From: JBEEJZ01 sp046046915
GTDB lineage: Bacteria; Pseudomonadota; Gammaproteobacteria; Burkholderiales; Burkholderiaceae_C
Assembly: GCA_046046915.1 (NCBI GenBank)
Contig: JBJOIT010000027.1
Span: 1-44,084 of the forward strand
DNA length: 44,084 nucleotides
Direction of reading: 5' to 3'
In this document: positions 14,910 to 22,386 of the stretch, piece after piece
How positions within the stretch are numbered: position 1 is the stretch's first letter
Layout: every line of letters begins with the position of its first letter
Position numbers and translations under genes: made by a program
The notes under the pieces: generated by a model
Database searches by the model: none
What the model was told of the DNA's origin: nothing
Seen by the model: the letters and a program-made list of their open reading frames with translations, nothing else

Positions 14910-16750
14910 GCGCCCTCAGGGCTGCGCCTGCACAGGTCTGGAAGCAACTTCAGGCCGCCGATGAATGGCTTGCCTCAGCTGCGCTCCTGCTGATGGTGCT
15001 GATCCCCTGTGCCGAAATCCTGATGCGGCCCTGGATGGGGCAAGGCATAGAAAACGCACCCTCGCTCGTCCAGCATTTGGGTCTTGTACTCACCATGTTC
15101 GGTGCGCTGGCAGCAGAGCGGCACGGACAACTGGCGACCTTGGGTGCAGGGATCCGTCCTCGGTCCGCCGGCCTGGCTGCCGCGGCAAAAGTTCTCTCAT
15201 ATGCCACAGCGGCCGTCGTGTGCGGCATGCTGGCCATGAGCAGTTGGCAACTGGTGGTCGTCGAGGCCGAGGTGGGGCAAGTCCTAGCCTACGGCTTGCC
15301 CACTTGGTGGGTGCAAGCCAGCATGCCGCTGGGCTTCGCCCTATTGGGCCTCAAGCTGGGGGGACGTTGCGCACATGCGACCTGGGCCAAGTTCAGCTGG
15401 GGTGCTGGTGCTGTATTGGCCGGCGGATGGCTGACCAGTGCTTTCGATGGTATGGCCTTGGTGATTTGGCCTGGCCTCGCGCTGTTGCTGGCTGCACTGC
15501 TGCTGGGAGCCCCGATTTTTGCCATTCTGGGTGGTCTGGCGCTGGCGCTTTTTTGGCAAAGCGGTTCACCCCTGGCCTCGATCGCCTTGTCTCACTACCA
15601 AATCACCGTCAACCCCTCGCTGCCCGCATTACCTCTCTTCACATTGGCAGGACTGGTGTTTGCTCACACCGGCGCAGCCCAGCGACTCGGGAACGTGTTT
15701 GTATCCATCTTCGGCCAGGGCGTGATCGGCTCGGTGTTGGCCGTGGCCGTCTTATGCTCGTTTTTCACGGCATTCACGGGTGGCAGTGGCGTGACCATCC
15801 TGGCATTGGGAGGCCTTTTGCTCCCGCTGCTGCGCAAAGTGGGGTATCCGCAGGAACGTGGCATCGGCCTGGTGACCAGCGCTAGCGCCTTGGGGGTGCT
15901 ATTGGCCCCTTCAGTGCCGCTCATCATGTACGCCATCCTTGCGCGTGTGCCAATCAACACCATGTTTCTGGCCGGCTTGTTGCCTGCCCTGGTCATGATC
16001 GCTTTTCTTTTGGTGTTTGGCGGTTTCCTCCGCACCGTAACCGTGAAGGAAGGACAAGATTCGGCCACTTCTGTAGAGCGCGTTTCGACCGTATGGCAGT
16101 CAATATGGGTCGCCAAGTGGGAACTGATGGCGCCGTTGGTGGCAATAGGCTCACTGGCCAGCGGACTTGCCACGCCCACCGAAAGTGCCGCACTCACGGC
16201 GCTATACGCCATGCTGGTGCAATCGCTGGCACATCGTGAGTTACACCTGCGCTTGTTGGTCCGTTGCCTGGGCGAAGCTGCACACCTGATCGGTGGCGTG
16301 CTTTTAATCTTGGGAATGGCACTGGCACTTACCAATTACCTGGTCGACGCGGGCATTCCGGATGCGGCTATCGACGCCGTTCAGAACCTGATCCCGGACA
16401 AATATGTGTTTCTGCTGGCGCTCACGTTTTTTCTGCTGCTTGCCGGGGCGCTGATGGAGATTTTTGCGGCCCTGGTGGTCTTGGTGCCTTTGCTGTTGCC
16501 TGTTGCCGTGAGTTACGGCATCGACCCAGTGCACTTCGGCATCATCTTTCTCGCCGCCATGGAAATGGGTTTCTTGTGCCCGCCCGCCGGCATGAACATC
16601 TACTTTTCTTCGGCGATGTTCGGCAAGCCGGTCAGCAAAGTTGCCTTGGCCGTTCTTCCTGCCTTGTTGGCCATCTTTTTAGGAACATTGGCGATTGCGG
16701 CCTTCCCTTTCCTCTCTACGGGATTGCCTAGCTTGTTAATGCCTAGCTGA
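14906..16750 (+). CDS. TRAP transporter fused permease (DctQ-DctM)
   Basis: A 614-aa inner-membrane protein. The first about 170 residues form a four-helix DctQ domain (EWLASAALLLMVLIPCAEILMRPW, then HLGLVLTMFGALAAERHGQLATL). The rest is the DctM sodium-symport domain with motifs such as ALSHYQITVNPSLPALPLFTLAG and GGSGVTILALGGLLLPLL, CPPAGMN near residue 560, and many hydrophobic segments. DctQ-DctM fusions are common among TatT-type systems. The GTG at 14906 overlaps the receptor stop by four bases, so translation is coupled. With TatT and TatP it forms a complete secondary transporter. No enzyme genes are in the operon, so the substrate is not suggested by context. Confidence 0.9.
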   Translation: MSALRAAPAQVWKQLQAADEWLASAALLLMVLIPCAEILMRPWMGQGIENAPSLVQHLGLVLTMFGALAAERHGQLATLGAGIRPRSAGLAAAAKVLSYATAAVVCGMLAMSSWQLVVVEAEVGQVLAYGLPTWWVQASMPLGFALLGLKLGGRCAHATWAKFSWGAGAVLAGGWLTSAFDGMALVIWPGLALLLAALLLGAPIFAILGGLALALFWQSGSPLASIALSHYQITVNPSLPALPLFTLAGLVFAHTGAAQRLGNVFVSIFGQGVIGSVLAVAVLCSFFTAFTGGSGVTILALGGLLLPLLRKVGYPQERGIGLVTSASALGVLLAPSVPLIMYAILARVPINTMFLAGLLPALVMIAFLLVFGGFLRTVTVKEGQDSATSVERVSTVWQSIWVAKWELMAPLVAIGSLASGLATPTESAALTALYAMLVQSLAHRELHLRLLVRCLGEAAHLIGGVLLILGMALALTNYLVDAGIPDAAIDAVQNLIPDKYVFLLALTFFLLLAGALMEIFAALVVLVPLLLPVAVSYGIDPVHFGIIFLAAMEMGFLCPPAGMNIYFSSAMFGKPVSKVALAVLPALLAIFLGTLAIAAFPFLSTGLPSLLMPS

Positions 16751-16783
16751 AAACCACTAGAGGCCCTGTCAGGCCATCAGGCA

Positions 16784-17800
16784 TCACTCCCTTTGCCGAA
16801 ATGCAAGCCATCCGGCGACGACGGTAAAGGTCAGCACGATCATCACGATCACCATAAATCCATAAGAGCTATCGGCCATAGGAATACCGCCCACATTCAT
16901 GCCCAGTAGACCCGCAATGATGTTGATGGGCAGTGCAAGCACCGTCACGACTGTCAGTGTGAAGACGCTGCGATTGGTTTGCTCGCCCACCATGGCCGTA
17001 ACTTCTTCCTGCAGCAACTTGATCCGCTCCTGCAGGGCAGCCAAATCCCTCAGGACCAGGGAAAACTCCTCAGTTGATTGGCGCAGCTCATCAAGATCGT
17101 GCGAGGCGATCCAGGGCGGGGGTTGACGAAGCAGACGAAACAATGAGCCAGGCTCAGGCGCTAGCAAGCGCTGCAGGCGTACCAGCACACGCCTGAGTTT
17201 GCCCAGTGCAGCACGCTGTCCATTCTGCTGTTTGCCAGATTGCAAACGGTCCTCAATGGCATCCACTTGGAGAGTGGCATCCCTCACGATACGAACCAGC
17301 ACATCGCTCTGATCGCGCAAAAGGTGGTTCAACAGTTCAACTGAAGACTCAAAAATGGCCCCCTCCTTCACCGCGTGACGCAAACGGTCAATCGATCTCA
17401 GGGGATGGGTTCGAGCACTGACGGCCAGACGTGGATTGACCGTCATCCATAGCGACGCCATGTCAGATGGATCAAACGAGAACTCGTAGGCCACGTCATT
17501 GATGACCGCGACCAGCTGATCAGACGCATCTTCAATTCGGGTAGAACGCGAACCCTCGCTGAGAGCCTCAAAGAACTCAGGTGCCAGTGACAAATGGCTG
17601 CGCATCCAGGGCTGTGCCGACGCATCTGCCAGATTGAAATGCAGCCAGATAAATCCGGCTTGCTCTTCATCAGAGAGCCAAAGCTGTGACTCTTCCAGGG
17701 TGATGGGCCGACCCGCGCCAGCGCCCGGCACAAACAAAAATCCGCAGATCAATCCATTCCGATCTGAACCATAAGGCGTGGCAAGGAGCTTGGCATTCAT
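16784..17800 (-). CDS. CorA-family divalent cation channel/transporter (ZntB-like)
   Basis: A 338-aa member of the CorA superfamily with a long cytoplasmic funnel domain rich in helices (residues about 1-275). Two C-terminal membrane helices (FTLTVVTVLALPINIIAGLLGMN and YGFMVIVMIVLTFTVVAGWLAF) follow. The signature between them is GMNVGGIP, the form seen in the ZntB branch rather than the GMNFEYMPE of Mg2+ CorA. Zn2+ or Mg2+ transport is therefore likely but ion choice cannot be read. ATG 17800 (MNAKLLATPYG) is preferred over upstream ATG codons at 17824 and 17818. It is divergent from the PlcP-type gene; the Pho box between them is oriented toward plcP. Confidence 0.85.
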   Translation of the reverse strand: MNAKLLATPYGSDRNGLICGFLFVPGAGAGRPITLEESQLWLSDEEQAGFIWLHFNLADASAQPWMRSHLSLAPEFFEALSEGSRSTRIEDASDQLVAVINDVAYEFSFDPSDMASLWMTVNPRLAVSARTHPLRSIDRLRHAVKEGAIFESSVELLNHLLRDQSDVLVRIVRDATLQVDAIEDRLQSGKQQNGQRAALGKLRRVLVRLQRLLAPEPGSLFRLLRQPPPWIASHDLDELRQSTEEFSLVLRDLAALQERIKLLQEEVTAMVGEQTNRSVFTLTVVTVLALPINIIAGLLGMNVGGIPMADSSYGFMVIVMIVLTFTVVAGWLAFRQRE

Positions 17801-17887
17801 GCCGGAATTGTGCATCAGCATGGCGCTGACCAAGCCTGCTCCGCGTCGCCTCAATGGCGCAGGGAAAACCCATACAACTCAACATGG

Positions 17888-17943
17888 ATGTCATGGTTTT
17901 GCCATGAATTTGCCTCAGCAGTGTCACGCTGAAGTTCGAACAT
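17888..17943 (+). promoter_or_regulatory. tandem Pho box upstream of the PlcP-type gene
   Basis: Four 7-mers related to the PhoB half-site CTGTCAT occur at exact 11-base spacing: ATGTCAT (17888), TTGCCAT (17899), TTGCCTC (17910) and GTGTCAC (17921). Ten bases after the last one is a weak -10-like GAACAT (17938-17943). At the pstS, olsB-operon and ppk2 Pho boxes in this window a -10-like hexamer lies at the same 10-nt distance. This predicts PhoB activation of the plcP-lplT-GT4 genes. Confidence 0.7.
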
Positions 17944-18046
17944 GCACGCAGGCAACTACGGAATGCGTGATGAGCTACTTTTTCAAATTCAAGAATCACT
18001 CAGTGCAGCATTTGCAGCAGTCTTTTTGCATGGCGGAGATGGCTTG

Positions 18047-18922
18047 ATGCGCAACACCTTTGACGCGCTCGGCCCATGGATTGCTCAGCGTTCAACATTG
18101 CAGGACGATGAGCACGACAAGCATGATGACAACCATGGAACGGGCAAACGCTACCGCGCCATTTTTGTCTCTGACATTCACCTGGGTACACCCGGATGCC
18201 AGGCGGACGCGCTGCTTGATTTCATGAAAACCCACCCCAGCGACTACATGTACCTGGTGGGCGACATCATCGATGGCTGGCAATTGCGCCGCCGTTGGTA
18301 CTGGCCGCAGGCTCACAACGATGTGGTTCAGAAACTACTTCGTCGGGGACGCAAGGGCTGCCAGATTTTCTTTGTGCCAGGTAACCACGACGAGTTTGCG
18401 CGTTCCTTTGTGGGCCATCAGTTTGGGGGGATCGAAGTTGTTGAAGATGCCGTCCACACCACTGCAGATGGTCGGCGTCTGTGGGTGACCCATGGCGACT
18501 ACTTTGACGGCGTGATCCAGTGCGCCAAGTGGCTGGCCTACCTGGGTGACAACGCTTATGAGTTCACGCTTAAACTCAATCGACATCTCAACCACTGGCG
18601 GGCCAAACTGGGGCTTCCGTACTGGTCCTTGTCGGCTTACCTCAAGTCCAAGGTCAAGACCGCATTGAACTACGTGACCGACTTCGAGGTAGCCGTGGCC
18701 CATGAGGCCAAGCGTCGGGGGCATCAAGGTGTGGTGTGCGGCCACATCCACAGGGCCGAGATGCGTGAGATCAATGGCACCCTGTATTGCAACGATGGCG
18801 ACTGGGTAGAGAGCCGTACCGCGCTGGTGGAACACTTCGACGGTCGACTCGAACTGGTGCATTGGCAACCGGGCAAGGAAGCACGCCTGCACGCAGCCAA
18901 GGCGCGCGTCGCGACTGCGTGA
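18047..18922 (+). CDS. plcP: calcineurin-like metallophosphoesterase, PlcP-type phospholipase C (often annotated UDP-2,3-diacylglucosamine diphosphatase)
   Basis: A 291-aa enzyme with the full dimetal phosphoesterase motif set: Asp43/His45 (VSDIHLGTPGCQAD), Asp73 (YLVGDIIDGW), Asn112-His113-Asp114 (PGNHDEF), His149 (VTHGDYFDG) and His233/His235 (CGHIHRAE). It belongs to the COG2908 group shared by LpxH and rhizobial PlcP. The blocks WYWPQAHNDVVQKLLR and FGGIEVVEDAVHT, and GLPYWSLSAYLK, fit what I recall of PlcP, which cleaves phosphatidylcholine/ethanolamine to diacylglycerol during phosphate starvation. The upstream Pho box and downstream GT4 gene support that reading. ATG 18047 has GGAG 8 nt upstream; the frame is open further 5'. 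True LpxH function is the alternative. Confidence 0.7.
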   Translation: MRNTFDALGPWIAQRSTLQDDEHDKHDDNHGTGKRYRAIFVSDIHLGTPGCQADALLDFMKTHPSDYMYLVGDIIDGWQLRRRWYWPQAHNDVVQKLLRRGRKGCQIFFVPGNHDEFARSFVGHQFGGIEVVEDAVHTTADGRRLWVTHGDYFDGVIQCAKWLAYLGDNAYEFTLKLNRHLNHWRAKLGLPYWSLSAYLKSKVKTALNYVTDFEVAVAHEAKRRGHQGVVCGHIHRAEMREINGTLYCNDGDWVESRTALVEHFDGRLELVHWQPGKEARLHAAKARVATA

Positions 18923-18942
18923 GCCCATTCGGTCGCGGGCAC

Positions 18943-20175
18943 ATGCCCCGTGCATTTTTTCTGCTGTTGGCAGTCCAGCTGGTTTCCACGCTTGCAGACA
19001 GCGCCTTTCTCATCGTGGCTATTGCCCGAGTCATAGAACTGGCTGGCCCGGAAGAACTGATACCCGCATTGAAACTGGCGGCCACCTTTTTTTACGTTTT
19101 GCTAGCTCCCATGGTGGGGCCGATCGCTGACAGATATCGCAAAGGCCGGGTCATGTTGGCTGCTAACGGTCTGAAAGTCTGTGCAGTGGGTTTGTTGTTG
19201 TTGGGCTTGGATCCAACCTTAGCCATAGGCATGGCAGGACTGGGTGCAGCCGCCTACGCACCTGCCAAATACGGGCTTGTCACCGAGTTATTGCCTGCGC
19301 GGGACCTGGTTCGTGCCAACGGTTGGTTCGAAGGCATCACAGTCGGCGCCACAATCTTTGGCACTGCGTTGGGTGGCGTATTGGTTAGTCCCATCATGCC
19401 CACTGCCGCCCTTCCCGCCGACTGGCCCGTTTTCAATGCGGCGTCAACGACTCTGGTGCCAGCCATGGCTGCACTGCTGCTGCTCAATAGCGTTGCCCTG
19501 CTGCTGAGTGCCGCTGTGCCAGACAGCGGAGCCCGATATGCTTCAAAGCACGTCAGGCATAAGCATCTTTTGCAGCGCTTTTGGTCAGAAAACCGGCTGC
19601 TTTGGCGTGACCCGCTGGGCGGCTTGTCGATGGCCGTTACCACCTTGCTGTGGGGCATTGGGGCCACCTTGCAACTGCTGATCCTTAGGTGGGCGCAAGA
19701 GGTGTTGGGGCTCCCACTGAATCAAGCCGCCTATCTCCAAGGGGTCACCGCCATTGGTGTGGTAGCTGGCGCCGCATTGGCGAGCCGGTATTTGTCCCTT
19801 CCTACTGCCACCCGCGTGCTTCCACTGGGCGTGGTGATGGGCCTGCTGGTACCCCTCATGTTGTTCGTTGACCAGGTGCTGTGGGCGGCGGTCCTTCTGG
19901 TACTGGTCGGCGCCTTGGCAGGCTACTTCGTGGTGCCCATGAACGCCTTGTTGCAGCACCGGGGGTGCACCCTGTTAACAGCCGGTCGTTCAATTGCCGT
20001 GCAGGGCTTCAACGAAAACGCCGGCATGTTGCTGATGCTGTCGGTTTACGCTGTAGCCACGGCAGCCCAGGTGCCGCTTTCTATGCTGATCTGCAGCTTT
20101 GGGGTAGTGATTACTTTGGGCATGTTCGCCATCTTCAGGTGGCGTCAGCCGTCAGCCTTGGTCACGACGTCTTGA
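18943..20175 (+). CDS. lplT: MFS transporter of the lysophospholipid transporter LplT type
   Basis: A 410-aa inner-membrane protein with about 12 hydrophobic helices. The N-terminal block PRAFFLLLAVQLVSTLADSAFLIVAI and the first cytoplasmic loop MVGPIADRYRKGRVML are typical of LplT. So are APAKYGLVTELLPARDLVRANGWFEG and the VPMNALLQHRG segment. Escherichia coli LplT flips lysophospholipids inward for reacylation. No Aas acyltransferase is fused or adjacent here. A GTG at 18919 overlaps the plcP stop as GTGA and is an in-frame alternative start that would add eight residues. Position between plcP and the glycosyltransferase suggests work on lipid intermediates made or consumed by them. Confidence 0.85.
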   Translation: MPRAFFLLLAVQLVSTLADSAFLIVAIARVIELAGPEELIPALKLAATFFYVLLAPMVGPIADRYRKGRVMLAANGLKVCAVGLLLLGLDPTLAIGMAGLGAAAYAPAKYGLVTELLPARDLVRANGWFEGITVGATIFGTALGGVLVSPIMPTAALPADWPVFNAASTTLVPAMAALLLLNSVALLLSAAVPDSGARYASKHVRHKHLLQRFWSENRLLWRDPLGGLSMAVTTLLWGIGATLQLLILRWAQEVLGLPLNQAAYLQGVTAIGVVAGAALASRYLSLPTATRVLPLGVVMGLLVPLMLFVDQVLWAAVLLVLVGALAGYFVVPMNALLQHRGCTLLTAGRSIAVQGFNENAGMLLMLSVYAVATAAQVPLSMLICSFGVVITLGMFAIFRWRQPSALVTTS

Positions 20176-20208
20176 AAGTGTCGCAAAACCCACATCAATC
20201 CGTCATTT

Positions 20209-21480
20209 TTGGCATTTAGCCTTTGGGGTGTGGAACATCCCGACCCTATCCTTGTTGAATCCTACGCGGCCCGTCAGAACAACCTGCGGATCTCGATCGT
20301 CACCGAGACATTTCCTCCAGAGGTCAATGGCGTCGCCATGACTCTGGGGCGCATCGTGGAAGGAGTGCTGCAACGTGGTCACGCCGTCCAGGTCGTGCGC
20401 CCTCGACAGTCACTGGAGCCCCCTCAGTCCAACCGAGAGGGACTGGATCAGGTGCTGGCAACAGGCCTGCCCCTGCCCGGCTATGGCGACTTCAGGTTCG
20501 GCTTGCCCGCGCGTTCCAGACTGACCAAGCTGTGGTCGCACAGTCGGCCTGACGTGGTTCATGTGGTCACCGAAGGCCCCCTGGGCTGGTCGGCCGTGGC
20601 GGCTGCCCGCAAGCTGGGCCTGCCAGTGACGAGCTCGTTTCACACCAATTTTCAAAGCTATTCCGGTCACTATGGCATCGGTTTACTCAAGGGACCTATC
20701 GAGTCCTATTTGCGCAAGCTACACAACCGAACTCAGGCCACACTTGTGCCCACCCGCGCCATGATGCAAGCCCTGCAGGCTCAGGGCTATCACAACGTGG
20801 GCCTGCTCTCGCGGGGTGTTGCCACAGACCTGTTCACGCCTACCAGACGCTCTCAGGAATTGCGCAACACATGGGGAGCCGGGCCAGACGACCTGGTGGT
20901 TTTACTGGTGGGTCGGCTGGCCAAGGAAAAGAACGTGGCACTGGTGCTCAAGGCATTTGAGGCAATTCAGCAGCGACACCCCAGCGCAAAACTGGTATTT
21001 GTGGGTGACGGCCCCTTGCGTGAATCGATGCAGCTCACCTGCCCCCAGGCTATTTTTTGTGGCAGCCGCAAAGGCGCGGACCTGGCAGCCCATTACGCAT
21101 CGGGCGACCTGTTCTTGTTTCCCAGTCTGACGGAAACCTTTGGCAACGTTGTGCCTGAGGCCTTGGCTAGCGGACTGGCTGTGGTGTCTTATGCCTGCGC
21201 TGCTGCGCAGGAACTGATCGATCCAGGACATAGCGGCTTACTGGCAGAGCCCGGCGATGAAGCAGCTTTTGTCTCCTCGGCACTTGCGGTTGCCGATAAC
21301 CAGACATTGCGACAAACCCTACGCCAAGCGGCGCCTGCCGGCGTGGCGCACTTGGGGTGGGACGATATTTTTGATGGTTTCTTGGACACCTTGACCCGCG
21401 TGGTCCAGCGCCATGGCCAGCCCTTTGCAGCAGCTGGCACAACCTCAGGCGCCAAGGCAGTCAGACACTCCAGCGCATGA
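20209..21480 (+). CDS. GT4 glycosyltransferase, SqdX/Agt/MgtA type (probable diacylglycerol glycosyltransferase)
   Basis: A GT-B fold retaining glycosyltransferase of about 416-423 aa. The acceptor domain starts RISIVTETFPPEVNGVAMTL and carries DVVHVVTEGPLGWSA and SSFHTNFQSYSGHYG. The donor domain has LVGRLAKEKNVALVLKAF, VFVGDGPLRESM and the EX7E block FPSLTETFGNVVPEALASG. These blocks are shared by SqdX (sulfolipid), Agrobacterium Agt (glucosyl/glucuronosyl diacylglycerol) and mannosyltransferases. Behind a PlcP-type gene, the Agt-like role (glycosylating the diacylglycerol released) is most likely. Start is uncertain: TTG 20209 or GTG 20230, neither with a good ribosome site. Its 3' end overlaps psd by 20 bases, tail to tail. 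Confidence 0.82.
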   Translation: MAFSLWGVEHPDPILVESYAARQNNLRISIVTETFPPEVNGVAMTLGRIVEGVLQRGHAVQVVRPRQSLEPPQSNREGLDQVLATGLPLPGYGDFRFGLPARSRLTKLWSHSRPDVVHVVTEGPLGWSAVAAARKLGLPVTSSFHTNFQSYSGHYGIGLLKGPIESYLRKLHNRTQATLVPTRAMMQALQAQGYHNVGLLSRGVATDLFTPTRRSQELRNTWGAGPDDLVVLLVGRLAKEKNVALVLKAFEAIQQRHPSAKLVFVGDGPLRESMQLTCPQAIFCGSRKGADLAAHYASGDLFLFPSLTETFGNVVPEALASGLAVVSYACAAAQELIDPGHSGLLAEPGDEAAFVSSALAVADNQTLRQTLRQAAPAGVAHLGWDDIFDGFLDTLTRVVQRHGQPFAAAGTTSGAKAVRHSSA

Positions 21481-22342
21481 GGGCTTGCCCCATGCGCACA
21501 TGGCTGCCCTGCACCAGACCAGGATTCATCGCAAACCCCTTACCTGCCAAAACAATCACGGTGGAACCGTGCTGAAACCAGCCTATTTCCTGCCCCTTGT
21601 CAAAAGAGGCATCACACGTCACCGTTTGGGGGCCACGGTAACGCAGGTGAAACAACACATCCAAAAAATGCAGACGGATGCTGGCCACCAGAATCGCCGC
21701 CACAGGCACCAGGGCGACACGTTGCCCTGCACAGGGGCCATCGCCCCTGAACTGGGTACGCAAAAAAGCCCGCTCGTTCTTGCAAAACAGCTTTTCCACC
21801 CGCTTGAGGGCAATGGGATTGACGTTCCAGGTGTCGCCAGAAAAGTAGCGCACTTTGTCCACCGTGCAGTCATAGGGCGCATGAAAGCGGTGGTACATGC
21901 TGGAGGTCAGGCGCAGTGTCACAAAGTAGCCATCTCGCCAATCGTCCAGGTTCTCCTCCGTACCCAACAAGTCTTCGAGCTTGTAAGGAAAACCTTTGGC
22001 CTGGAACACCTGCGTGCCGGCAATGGGGCCATGGGCGCCAACGATGGCATCGACCGGGCTGGCCATCACCGCGGGATCTGGGTCGATTTGGCGTGCACCT
22101 TCCTTGAGCTCGCGCGTAAAGCATTCGTGCATGCTTTTGAAATTGGTTTTCTTGGCCTCCGTCAGGTCCAAGGCGGAAAAGTATTTCCAGACGGCTATCG
22201 ATGCATCCCGCACCCAGGGTTGCTCGATCTTGCTGAACCACCCCATGAAGCGGGTCAGGCTGTTTCTAGGCAGGCGGTTGGTCAGCAAAAAGTTCAGGTC
22301 TTCCTGATTCAGAAGTTGATGTATGCGTTGGCGAATGTTCAT
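21461..22342 (-). CDS. psd: phosphatidylserine decarboxylase proenzyme
   Basis: A 293-aa membrane-associated proenzyme that makes phosphatidylethanolamine from phosphatidylserine. Family blocks: MASPVDAIVGAHGPI, GYFVTLRLTSSMYHRFHAPYDC with the HRFH histidines, VRYFSGDTWNVNPIAL and NERAFLRTQF. Self-cleavage normally occurs at Gly-Ser of LGST; here the site reads GWFQHGSTVIVLAGKG, so the first residue is His while Gly-Ser-Thr is kept. The cleaved alpha chain would be about 40 residues, as usual. ATG 22342 has AAGGAA upstream. It is convergent with the GT4 gene and divergent from the aminotransferase, only 44 bases away. Activity is expected. Confidence 0.92.
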   Translation of the reverse strand: MNIRQRIHQLLNQEDLNFLLTNRLPRNSLTRFMGWFSKIEQPWVRDASIAVWKYFSALDLTEAKKTNFKSMHECFTRELKEGARQIDPDPAVMASPVDAIVGAHGPIAGTQVFQAKGFPYKLEDLLGTEENLDDWRDGYFVTLRLTSSMYHRFHAPYDCTVDKVRYFSGDTWNVNPIALKRVEKLFCKNERAFLRTQFRGDGPCAGQRVALVPVAAILVASIRLHFLDVLFHLRYRGPQTVTCDASFDKGQEIGWFQHGSTVIVLAGKGFAMNPGLVQGSHVRMGQALMRWSV

Positions 22343-22386
22343 GTCGCTGTTCCTTGTTCCGGTTTTTTCAAAAAGGTAGACGTAAA

